Shown: positions 1 through 5,234 of the stretch, one piece after another
How the letters are laid out: each line of letters begins with the position of its first letter
How positions within the stretch are numbered: position 1 is the stretch's first letter
Source of the DNA: an uncultured Acidobacteriota bacterium
GTDB taxonomy: Bacteria > Acidobacteriota > Blastocatellia > Pyrinomonadales > Pyrinomonadaceae
DNA length: 5,738 nt
Direction of reading: 5' to 3'
NCBI GenBank assembly: GCA_902826505.1
Contig: CADEFG010000355.1
Coordinates: forward strand, 1-5,738
Position numbers and translations under genes: made by a program
The notes under the pieces: model-generated
The model's input: the letters and a program-made list of their open reading frames with translations, nothing else
Database searches by the model: none
Told to the model about the DNA's origin: nothing

Positions 1-202
1 AACTGCGTAAATAAGCTTCTTCGACCAGCGCATTGAACAAGCCTTCTTTGTTTTTGAAATGATAATAAACCGTTGGTTTTGTCACATCAGCCGCATCAAC
101 GATCGTGTTGATCGAAGCCGCACCGTAACCTTTACTGAAAAATTCCTTTCGCGCGACGTCTAGAATATGTTCTTTTGTTTGTTGAATGTTTTCCTTTCGC
201 AT
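1..202 (-). CDS. TetR/AcrR-family transcriptional regulator, N-terminal part (truncated by window edge)
   Basis: Reading leftward from an ATG at 202 gives 67 residues before the window ends, so the C-terminal ligand-binding domain is missing. Residues 10-50 form the classic TetR helix-turn-helix: a first helix around EHILDVARKEFFSKGYGAAS, then INTIVDAADV, then the recognition helix TKPTVYYHF (41-49), followed by the usual FKNKEGLF segment. Proteins of this family are cytoplasmic dimeric repressors that release DNA when a small ligand binds, and they often control efflux or lipid genes. The effector and targets are unknown because the ligand domain and any downstream genes are outside the window. 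There is no strong Shine-Dalgarno; the purine-rich GTAGGT ahead of the start lies inside the candidate operator. The gene is on the same strand as the mutase/division pair but is separated from it by a hairpin, so it is probably its own transcription unit. Confidence 0.9.
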   Translation of the reverse strand, partial: MRKENIQQTKEHILDVARKEFFSKGYGAASINTIVDAADVTKPTVYYHFKNKEGLFNALVEEAYLRS

Positions 203-207
203 ACTCA

Positions 208-225
208 ATACCTACCAGTAGGTAT
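208..225. promoter_or_regulatory. Candidate TetR-type operator, perfect 8+2+8 palindrome
   Basis: ATACCTAC at 208-215 is the exact reverse complement of GTAGGTAT at 218-225, with CA between. Compact palindromes with little spacing, a few bases from the start of a TetR gene, are typical autoregulatory operators. The site ends 6 nt before the ATG at 202 and overlaps the proposed -10 and transcription start, where a bound dimer would block RNA polymerase. That the neighbouring regulator binds here is inferred from position and symmetry. Confidence 0.7.
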
Positions 226-249
226 ATAACTATTAAATAAATATTGCAA
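221..249 (-). promoter_or_regulatory. Possible sigma-70-like promoter of the TetR gene
   Basis: On the minus strand TTGCAA (249-244) is followed after 17 nt by TATACC (226-221). Each hexamer matches 4 of 6 consensus bases. Transcription would begin near 214, giving a leader of about a dozen bases, and the -10 lies in the palindromic operator. The surroundings are AT-rich, so weak matches are expected by chance; the overlap with the operator is the main support. Confidence 0.35.
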
Positions 250-328
250 GTAAAATTTCAGGAAAAATCGTTTATTTAAAAATGTTTTAACTTTTAATAT
301 GAAAATATGGTGCCTTTAAAAGGGAAGT

Positions 329-360
329 GCGGCTTCGAGTTTCGGGTCACTCGAAGCCGC
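329..360 (-). terminator. Intrinsic terminator, probably ending the mutase/division-protein transcript
   Basis: GCGGCTTCGAG (329-339) and CTCGAAGCCGC (350-360) form an 11-bp perfect, GC-rich stem around a 10-nt loop. On the minus strand the stem is followed by a pyrimidine tract ending in four T (CTTCCCTTTT), a reasonable U-rich tail. It lies 114 nt beyond the stop of the FtsB-like gene and before the TetR promoter, which is where a terminator for that minus-strand transcript is expected. A plus-strand run of four T also follows the stem (363-366), so it could work both ways, although no plus-strand gene precedes it. Confidence 0.7.
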
Positions 361-366
361 GATTTT

Positions 367-418
367 AGGCGGATGGCATAGCTGTAGGCAACGCGGAGCG
401 GACAGGCAAAAGGCGGAT
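367..418. repeat. GC-rich intergenic block bounded by an 8-bp direct repeat
   Basis: AGGCGGAT occurs at 367-374 and again at 411-418, enclosing a GC-rich stretch in otherwise AT-rich spacer. Read on the minus strand it contains several short GCC/CCGC-type units (TTGCCT, CCGCTCCGC, TGCCATCCGCC) that resemble degenerate short-unit intergenic repeats. No gene or RNA fold is evident. The rest of 226-474 shows nothing beyond this block, the hairpin before it and the TetR promoter region. Confidence 0.25.
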
Positions 419-474
419 TATCAACAAGGCAGGGCTATCTGTGTCAACGAATCAAACTTCTCCGCAATTTAAGT

Positions 475-837
475 TCAATTCGTCGGCACAAGAATCTTTT
501 CATTCGGACGACTCATCCCGATTTTCCGCGCTTCGCGCTCAATCGCTTTTGAATCGTTCTTCAGGTTGTGAACCTCTTCCTGCAAAGCGAGATTCTCACC
601 TGACAATTTTTCAAATTCGGCATTCAACTGAATATTCTGCGTGGCTTCCGCGTTCATTTCCGAAAGAGCGCGAAAATTTATCGCCAAACAGAGCAAAAAT
701 GTGATCGAAACAACTACGACAAATAAAAACCAGTGGGGAGTTGAACTTTCAGTGCGTCTCGCCGGTTTTCGATAATTTCTTGCCGGGGTTGAGATTGTTT
801 GTGAATTATTCCAGTAAGTAGCGACGACCTTGCTCAA
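475..837 (-). CDS. FtsB/DivIC-family septum formation initiator-like protein
   Basis: This 120-residue protein has the layout of small bitopic divisome proteins. It begins with a basic, probably cytoplasmic N-terminus (R20, R23, K24, R27, R28), then one membrane helix at about 36-55 (WFLFVVVVSITFLLCLAINF). A polar heptad-like coiled coil at about 62-97 follows, and then the family's closing motif, an E-x-x-AR-K-x-G-x-x-x-P-x-E pattern at 99-113. FtsB and DivIC form a complex with FtsL (and FtsQ/DivIB) that activates septal wall synthesis. The start is a TTG at 837, chosen because a GGAGGT Shine-Dalgarno sits 5 nt before it and no other start precedes the membrane helix. The gene overlaps the 3' end of the mutase by 32 nt in another frame, which suggests coupled translation. 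FtsB and DivIC cannot be told apart here, and FtsL is a less likely alternative. Confidence 0.85.
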   Translation of the reverse strand: MSKVVATYWNNSQTISTPARNYRKPARRTESSTPHWFLFVVVVSITFLLCLAINFRALSEMNAEATQNIQLNAEFEKLSGENLALQEEVHNLKNDSKAIEREARKIGMSRPNEKILVPTN

Positions 838-2197
838 GCAGCACCTCCAATTCTTGTTTGTTTTCGGATTCGGCGTAAATTCTGACCAGTGGCTCCGTGC
901 CCGACGGTCGCATCAACATCCAGCTTCCGTTTGTGAAAATAAATTTCACGCCGTCCATTCGATTTATGTTTTCAATCTTTCGTCCGCCAATTTCCGACGG
1001 TTCTTGTAAAAGCTTCTCTTTTAACTTATCGGCAACTTCCGAGTTAAGTTTAACTCCGATTCTGCCCGATTCGAGTTTTCCGACGCGCGCATAAAGTTCG
1101 TTCAACTGCTCGGTCAGACTCTTTCCTCTGACAGTGACGGCTTCGACCGCTAAAAGACAGGCTAAAATTCCGTCTTTTTCGGGATAATGTCCACGGATCG
1201 AAAGACCGGCGGATTCTTCACCGCCTAAAATAATCTCGTCTTTATTTATCAATTCGCCGATAAACTTAAAACCGACCGGCGTTTCGTATAACTTCAAGCC
1301 TCTCGCTTGAGCGACTCTGTCAACCAGATGCGAGGTTGCCACGCTTCTGGCAACTCCGAGTGTCCAACCGCGTGATTCAGCCAGGTAATCGGTTAAAATT
1401 GCGATCAAATGATTCGGCTGGATAAAATCGCCGTTCGCATCAATAATGCCGAATCGATCGCCATCACCATCGGTCGCTAAACCCAATGTCAAACCTTTGG
1501 CTTTAACCGTTTCGACGAGCTCGCCGACTTGTTTCTCGCTCGGTTCGGGTGATTTCCCGCCAAACGTGACGTCGCGCCAATCGTGAATCGTTTCGACCTC
1601 CAACCCGTAATCGCGCAGGATCTTATCCAAATATCCGCGACCTGTGCCCCACAGTGCGTCGTAAGCAAACTTCCCTTTCGCCCGGGCGATGTCGTCAAAA
1701 CGTATTTTAGTTTTCAAATCGTCCAGATAATCGGGACGCGCATCAAATTCCGCTATCGAGCCGTGGTCAGCATCTGCCACCTTCGTCTTATTCTCAATAA
1801 GACTTTCAATCTGCTTCGTTATTTCAGGTAAAGCCGGGGCACCGTCAGAAGTCGAGAATTTAATTCCCTGATATTCGGGCGGATTGTGCGAGGCAGTAAA
1901 ATTTAGACCGCCGACCGCTTTTTGATTTCGGATTGCGTGTGAAATTGTCGGTGTCGGTGTCGGATGATTACAAAGCAAAACGTGAAAGCCTTTTCGTTTG
2001 GCAATCTCTGCCGCCACTCCGGAGAACTTTTCGCCCATAAAGCGCGAATCGTGCCCGACAATCAGTGTCTTTTCACCTTCGCCAAAATTATCTGTCAAAT
2101 AACTGCATATCGCTTCGGTCACGAGCTCAACATTTTTATATGTGAAATCATCGGCAATTATTGCTCTCCAGCCTGATGTTCCAAAGCGTATGGACAT
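806..2197 (-). CDS. Phosphoglucomutase/phosphomannomutase (alpha-D-phosphohexomutase superfamily)
   Basis: A 463-residue cytosolic enzyme of normal family length with all four landmark loops. GTSGWR is at 6-11. The catalytic phosphoserine loop TASHNP is at 101-106 (Ser103). The magnesium loop DGDGDR is at 243-248 (Asp243, 245, 247). The sugar-binding loop GGEESAG is at 325-331, and the phosphate-binding loop RPSGTEP at 430-436. These enzymes interconvert hexose 1- and 6-phosphates through a bisphosphate intermediate, feeding nucleotide-sugar, wall and storage pathways. GEES in the sugar loop is more like phosphoglucomutases than the GEQS/GEMS of GlmM and PMM, so glucose phosphate is the favoured but unproven substrate. 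The start is ATG at 2197, just before the conserved RFGTSGW; no clear Shine-Dalgarno is visible. It is probably the first gene of a transcript with the FtsB-like gene, whose start lies inside its end. Confidence 0.95.
   Translation of the reverse strand: MSIRFGTSGWRAIIADDFTYKNVELVTEAICSYLTDNFGEGEKTLIVGHDSRFMGEKFSGVAAEIAKRKGFHVLLCNHPTPTPTISHAIRNQKAVGGLNFTASHNPPEYQGIKFSTSDGAPALPEITKQIESLIENKTKVADADHGSIAEFDARPDYLDDLKTKIRFDDIARAKGKFAYDALWGTGRGYLDKILRDYGLEVETIHDWRDVTFGGKSPEPSEKQVGELVETVKAKGLTLGLATDGDGDRFGIIDANGDFIQPNHLIAILTDYLAESRGWTLGVARSVATSHLVDRVAQARGLKLYETPVGFKFIGELINKDEIILGGEESAGLSIRGHYPEKDGILACLLAVEAVTVRGKSLTEQLNELYARVGKLESGRIGVKLNSEVADKLKEKLLQEPSEIGGRKIENINRMDGVKFIFTNGSWMLMRPSGTEPLVRIYAESENKQELEVLLEQGRRYLLE
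843..848 (-). promoter_or_regulatory. Shine-Dalgarno that fixes the TTG start of the FtsB-like gene
   Basis: The minus strand reads GGAGGT at 848-843, followed by a 5-nt spacer (GCTGC) and TTG at 837-835. This near-perfect anti-16S match lies inside the mutase coding sequence, 35 nt or more before the mutase stop. It makes the non-ATG start credible and implies that ribosomes can start the second gene while the first is still being read. Confidence 0.8.
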
Positions 2198-2314
2198 AGT
2201 TACAAATAAAAGAAAATATCTTCAAAACCGCCGTTTACTGTTTCTATTAATTAATCAACAAGATTACTGTTGAAATAGTTATCGACTGAATGTCTAATTC
2301 TTGACCCTATATTC

Positions 2315-2343
2315 CTTGAAGGTGAAACAAAATTTAGCATAAT
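2315..2343 (+). promoter_or_regulatory. Promoter-like pair, rightward
   Basis: TTGAAG (2315-2320) and CATAAT (2338-2343) are separated by exactly 17 nt and match the sigma-70 consensus at 4 and 5 of 6 positions. The pair lies about 550 nt before the radical SAM start, so it would make either a long leader or a separate RNA. In DNA this AT-rich such pairs arise by chance. Confidence 0.2.
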
Positions 2344-2469
2344 AAATTTTTCGTGTAAAGACACCTGCTATTAAGATAACAAGCTTGTTTACAACAGTTT
2401 ATAATTTTTTCCTCAAGTAAGAGTTAAATTAAGTGCTTAAAAGCAAACAAAAGGTGAACAAAATTCCGC
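2319..2469 (+). repeat. Imperfect direct repeat, two copies of about 20 nt
   Basis: AAGGTGAAACAAAATTTAGC at 2319-2338 and AAGGTGAACAAAATTCCGC at 2451-2469 differ by one deleted A and two pyrimidine-for-T/A changes near the end. The copies are 132 nt apart. This could be a duplicated binding site; no known motif was recognised. Confidence 0.3.
2376..2405 (+). promoter_or_regulatory. Consensus -10 box preceded by a 12-bp palindrome
   Basis: A perfect TATAAT lies at 2400-2405. Eighteen nt before it ATAACA (2376-2381) matches a -35 at 4 of 6 positions. The perfect palindrome AACAAGCTTGTT (2378-2389) overlaps that -35, a usual place for a repressor or activator site. If real, this promoter would point at the radical SAM gene, about 490 nt away. 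Confidence 0.25.
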
Positions 2470-2533
2470 AAACAATGCTTTATGTACTAATATTGCAATA
2501 ATACAGAATGTTTTTCAATATATTGGGGCAGAG

Positions 2534-2559
2534 TAGTTTTCAACAGCTGTGAAAAACTA
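2534..2559. repeat. 26-bp imperfect palindrome
   Basis: TAGTTTT (2534-2540) pairs with AAAACTA (2553-2559) around a central perfect ACAGCTGT (2543-2550), leaving only the two dinucleotides between them unpaired: 11 of 13 base pairs match. As DNA it could bind a dimeric regulator; as RNA it could fold into a hairpin. No T-run follows directly, so it does not look like a terminator. Confidence 0.45.
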
Positions 2560-2634
2560 TTAAACCATTGCTTAAATATTTTCGACAGATTTTTTTAATC
2601 AATCTAAAGTTAAAATCTATTTTTACAAAACATC

Positions 2635-2693
2635 TGTGTCAAAATCACAACTTATCTAAAACCAACCATCCTTTGTGGCAATTTGACACAAAG
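2635..2693. promoter_or_regulatory. Candidate operator: 23-bp palindrome plus an extra half-site
   Basis: CTTTGTGGCAA (2671-2681) and TTGACACAAAG (2683-2693) flank a central T and match at 10 of 11 pairs (mismatch 2678/2686). The right half contains TTTGACACA (2682-2690), whose exact reverse complement TGTGTCAAA stands 38 nt upstream at 2635-2643. A repeated half-site next to a long palindrome suggests cooperative binding by a dimeric regulator. TTGACA at 2683-2688 is also a perfect -35 hexamer but has no good -10 at 16-18 nt. The protein that would bind is unknown. Confidence 0.5.
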
Positions 2694-2722
2694 TTGTAAA
2701 TTAAATCTTCTTCCTCTATTAC

Positions 2723-2736
2723 TCTTATATATAAGA
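2723..2736. repeat. 14-bp perfect AT-rich palindrome
   Basis: TCTTATATATAAGA is fully self-complementary. It lies 155 nt before the radical SAM start and about 30 nt after the larger palindrome. It could be a protein site or simply easily melted DNA; alternating TA runs give chance palindromes. Confidence 0.25.
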
Positions 2737-2830
2737 AAACAAATACCTTAACCTTTCATCAAACAAAGGCACACTTTTTGCAATAGCTTTATAGTAAGTT
2801 TAAGGGAATAACATCATCCGATTTAGTAAA

Positions 2831-2859
2831 ATTCATTGCTTAACATATTCAGACATAAT
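2831..2859 (+). promoter_or_regulatory. Possible start-proximal promoter of the radical SAM gene
   Basis: CATAAT (2854-2859) matches 5 of 6 bases of a -10 box and would start transcription near 2866, about 26 nt before the ATG. The -35 position (ATTCAT, 2831-2836, 17-nt spacing) is poor, so this would be weak or activator-dependent. Confidence 0.25.
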
Positions 2860-2877
2860 AAAAAGTAGTAATCATTT

Positions 2878-2882
2878 GGGAG
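2878..2882 (+). promoter_or_regulatory. Shine-Dalgarno of the radical SAM gene
   Basis: GGGAG at 2878-2882 lies 9 nt before the ATG at 2892, inside AT-rich DNA where such a purine run stands out. It supports the 2892 start over later in-frame ATGs. Confidence 0.75.
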
Positions 2883-2891
2883 AATATATTT

Positions 2892-4925
2892 ATGAGACCC
2901 GTAAAACATTTTGAAAAGGGATTAACATACATTGCCGGCGGTTTATTTAACGCCATCAAATCGGTCAACCAATACAAGCCGAATGCCTCTTTCATACCGA
3001 AATGGGCAGACAAGCCGATTTTGAAATCTTGGGAAAAATCAAAACCGACGCTCGGTTTTCCGCGCACGACCGATTCGCTTTGCCCGAACAGTGTCATCGA
3101 GGCACGCGAAGAGATTTTAAGCGGCAAACGCGACGTTTCAACGCTGATCAATGACAAGGTCGGCGAAATCAAAGCCCAGATCATCGAACGCGACGGTCAG
3201 ATCTGGATGATCAAAGATTGTCCCGAACACGGACATTTTGAAGATTTAATGGCGATCGATTCGGCATTTCTGAAACATATCGAAGACTTGTTTCCGGGAC
3301 GCGATATGAGTTCGCACAACGACGAAAAACTTCATAATCACGGCACTTCATCAATCAAATACGGACGCGGCGCCGTTTTAACGGTTGATTTAACGAACCG
3401 CTGCAATATGATGTGCGACCCGTGTTTTATGGACGCGAACCAGGTCGGATTCGTGCACGAGCTTTCGATGGAAGATGTCGCCGAAATTCTCGACAATGCG
3501 ATTTCGATCAAACCGCGTCGCCAGATGTCGGTCCAGTATTCGGGCGGCGAGCCGACGCTTTCGCCTTACTTTCTGGAAGCCGTTCGCTACGCCAGAAAAG
3601 TCGGTTACAACTCGGTTCAAGCGGCGACCAACGGAATCGAATTCGCTAAATCGAAAGAATTCTGCCGCGAAGCCGCTGAAGCCGGTCTTCGTTTCGTCTA
3701 TCTGCAATTTGATGGTATCGGTAACGATGCCAACTCGCACAGACAGATCGGCAATTTATTCGACGTTAAACTCCGCGCGATCAACAATCTGCACGAAGCC
3801 GGCGTTGACATTATCTTGGTAACAACGCTCGTCAATGGCGTCAACAACGATCAGGTCGGCACGATCATTCGTTTTGCGCTCGAAAATCCCAAAAAGATAT
3901 CATTTATCGCGTTCCAGCCCGTTTCGTTTACCGGACGCGACGAACATATTACCGAGCAGCGTCGTTTGCAGCAGCGCTACACGCTCTCGCATCTCGCGCA
4001 AGACGTTCAAAAACAGGTTGGCATTACCGAACCGACGCGCGATTGGTTCCCGCTTTCTCTAATGGGCGCGTTTGCCGATTTCGCCGATGTCGTTCATGGA
4101 CCCGATGCCGAATGGGGACAAGTTTCCTGCGGCTGTCACCCGAACTGCGGTGTCGGAACTGCCGTGATGGTCAATAAAGAAACAAAGGAAATGGCGCCCG
4201 TCCCGCAATTTTTGAGCATTCAGGGATTGGTCACAGATATGAAGCACATTACCGACACGAATCGCGGTAAATGGTTTTCAAATATCATGATGGGCTTGGC
4301 GCTTTTGAAAAACTACAATCCATATGGCGCGCCCGAAAGCCTGACGCTCGGCGGAATCCTGAAGAAATTCGATAAATCTTTCGGTTTGTCGGGCAAAGAT
4401 TACGGCAAAGTCGGTCCCGATCGGACGATCGAAGACATCGAGAAACGTCGTCAAGACCCGTGGAACTTCCTGTTTATCGCGGGAATGTGGTTCCAGGATC
4501 TTTTCAACTACGATTTCCGCCGCACCGAAATGTGTATCATTCCCTACGGCACACAGGAAGGCGAAATTTCGTTCTGCGCCTACAATACCGGCATCGGCTG
4601 GCGCAACATCATCGAGCATATGCATCAAAATGCCACAGTTGCCCAATGGTATAAAGAACACGGTCGCCACGAAGTTTTCGCGAAAGGTAAGGAAGTCGCG
4701 CTCGGTGATGCCTCGCACAATCTGATCTTAAACGAAGTCGACCTTTCGCGTCCGAACAAACCGGAAATGGAAGGACCGAAAACGGCTGCCGAAGAAATGC
4801 AGATGATGAAGAAACTCTATCAACAAATGGTTTTAGAGAAAAACAGCATCAAGGGCGAAAACCTCGTCCAGATCGGCGGCATCAAACGCGAAAAGAAAGC
4901 CAAAGCCGAAGAAGCGAAAGCCTAA
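2892..4925 (+). CDS. Radical SAM enzyme of the tetraether lipid synthase (Tes/MJ0619)-like family
   Basis: A 677-residue protein. Residues 1-30 are basic and amphipathic with no membrane helix. Residues 60-115 match the small zinc-ribbon/rubredoxin-like domain of MJ0619-type proteins (SLCP at 62-65, RDGQIW, CPEHG at 110-114). The radical SAM core follows: CNMMCDPC gives the CxxxCxxC cluster ligands Cys171, 175 and 178; SGGEP (217-221) binds SAM; TNG is at 246-248. LQFDG (271-275), TLVNGVNNDQVG (312-323) and FQPVSFTGR (341-349) strongly recall Tes. Cys413, 415, 419, 548 and 562 probably bind auxiliary clusters. The tail is rich in K, E and A. Archaeal Tes joins unactivated lipid methyl ends through a C-C bond; MJ0619 was earlier assigned to pterin methylation. 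A bacterial role in membrane-spanning lipids is inferred, not shown. The gene is monocistronic, with its own ribosome site and terminator. Confidence 0.85.
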   Translation: MRPVKHFEKGLTYIAGGLFNAIKSVNQYKPNASFIPKWADKPILKSWEKSKPTLGFPRTTDSLCPNSVIEAREEILSGKRDVSTLINDKVGEIKAQIIERDGQIWMIKDCPEHGHFEDLMAIDSAFLKHIEDLFPGRDMSSHNDEKLHNHGTSSIKYGRGAVLTVDLTNRCNMMCDPCFMDANQVGFVHELSMEDVAEILDNAISIKPRRQMSVQYSGGEPTLSPYFLEAVRYARKVGYNSVQAATNGIEFAKSKEFCREAAEAGLRFVYLQFDGIGNDANSHRQIGNLFDVKLRAINNLHEAGVDIILVTTLVNGVNNDQVGTIIRFALENPKKISFIAFQPVSFTGRDEHITEQRRLQQRYTLSHLAQDVQKQVGITEPTRDWFPLSLMGAFADFADVVHGPDAEWGQVSCGCHPNCGVGTAVMVNKETKEMAPVPQFLSIQGLVTDMKHITDTNRGKWFSNIMMGLALLKNYNPYGAPESLTLGGILKKFDKSFGLSGKDYGKVGPDRTIEDIEKRRQDPWNFLFIAGMWFQDLFNYDFRRTEMCIIPYGTQEGEISFCAYNTGIGWRNIIEHMHQNATVAQWYKEHGRHEVFAKGKEVALGDASHNLILNEVDLSRPNKPEMEGPKTAAEEMQMMKKLYQQMVLEKNSIKGENLVQIGGIKREKKAKAEEAKA

Positions 4926-4941
4926 TTTGAATCGCTACCCC

Positions 4942-4987
4942 AAATAGAAGAAGCCTTGCGATTCCTCGTAAGGCTTCTTCTATTTTT
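4942..4987 (+). terminator. Strong intrinsic terminator of the radical SAM gene
   Basis: AAATAGAAGAAGCCTT (4942-4957) is the exact reverse complement of AAGGCTTCTTCTATTT (4970-4985). Inside it, GCG/CGT adds three more pairs (one G-U), giving a 19-bp stem with a 6-nt loop, and the arm runs into TTTTT at 4983-4987. It begins 16 nt after the TAA, so it almost certainly ends this transcript and confirms that the gene is the last of its unit. Confidence 0.92.
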
Positions 4988-5118
4988 CGCTGGTTGCGAA
5001 CCGATTCTCGTGAAATGGCGGCAAATTATGAGGGTTTCCGAAAATTCTTAACACCGCAATTTAAGGTATGAGAGTCTTTTTAAGAACGCTTTGGAACAAG
5101 CAATAATTTCGATATTCC

Positions 5119-5148
5119 GAGCGGAAGCGGTAAATAATTTTTCCGCTT
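5119..5148. terminator. Weak hairpin between convergent genes
   Basis: AGCGGAA (5120-5126) pairs with TTCCGCT (5141-5147), extendable by G-U pairs on both sides, and on the plus strand is followed by GATTTGATTTT. It could be a back-up plus-strand terminator; the minus-strand tail is not T-rich, so the convergent small gene has no clear terminator of its own. Nothing else was recognised in 4988-5234, an AT-rich spacer. Confidence 0.3.
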
Positions 5149-5234
5149 GATTTGATTTTAATAATCGCAATTAAAAAAATCGTTTGATCTTTTGAATTTG
5201 TTCTGCCAGCACATAATTGAAAACCATTTGCCAT

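Larger units (their letters stand above)
2198..2891. other. 694-nt AT-rich divergent intergenic region
   Basis: This region separates the divergent mutase (minus) and radical SAM (plus) genes. Hand counts of four 60-base rows give 23-28% GC, against 50% in a sampled row of the radical SAM gene. No reading frame longer than about 15 codons with a ribosome site was seen, nor any tRNA, rRNA or CRISPR pattern. It holds several palindromes (2255-2273, 2378-2389, 2434-2445, 2491-2500, 2534-2559, 2671-2693, 2723-2736), a short imperfect direct repeat, and rightward promoter-like hexamers. Its most likely role is a regulatory upstream region or long leader for the radical SAM gene. A small RNA cannot be excluded. 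Confidence 0.6.

Noticed and set aside
441..704. Plus-strand open frame of 87 codons
   Set aside because: It is antisense to the FtsB-like gene, begins with GTG without a ribosome site, and its product resembles no protein family; the minus-strand frame has a membrane helix, coiled coil and family motif.
2198..2891. Replication origin in the AT-rich spacer
   Set aside because: No cluster of TTATNCACA-type DnaA boxes was found and no dnaA, dnaN or gidA-type gene is nearby.
2198..2891. CRISPR array, tRNA or known riboswitch
   Set aside because: Repeats are irregular in length and spacing, no cloverleaf was seen, and no conserved riboswitch core was recognised.
2849..3184. Minus-strand frame over the radical SAM start
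   Set aside because: It opposes the well-supported N-terminus and has no recognisable motif; it arises from the other strand of that gene.
3390..4718. Several open frames on both strands inside the radical SAM gene
   Set aside because: They overlap a gene with clear catalytic motifs along its whole length, and their products are arginine-rich or low-complexity shadows with no ribosome sites.
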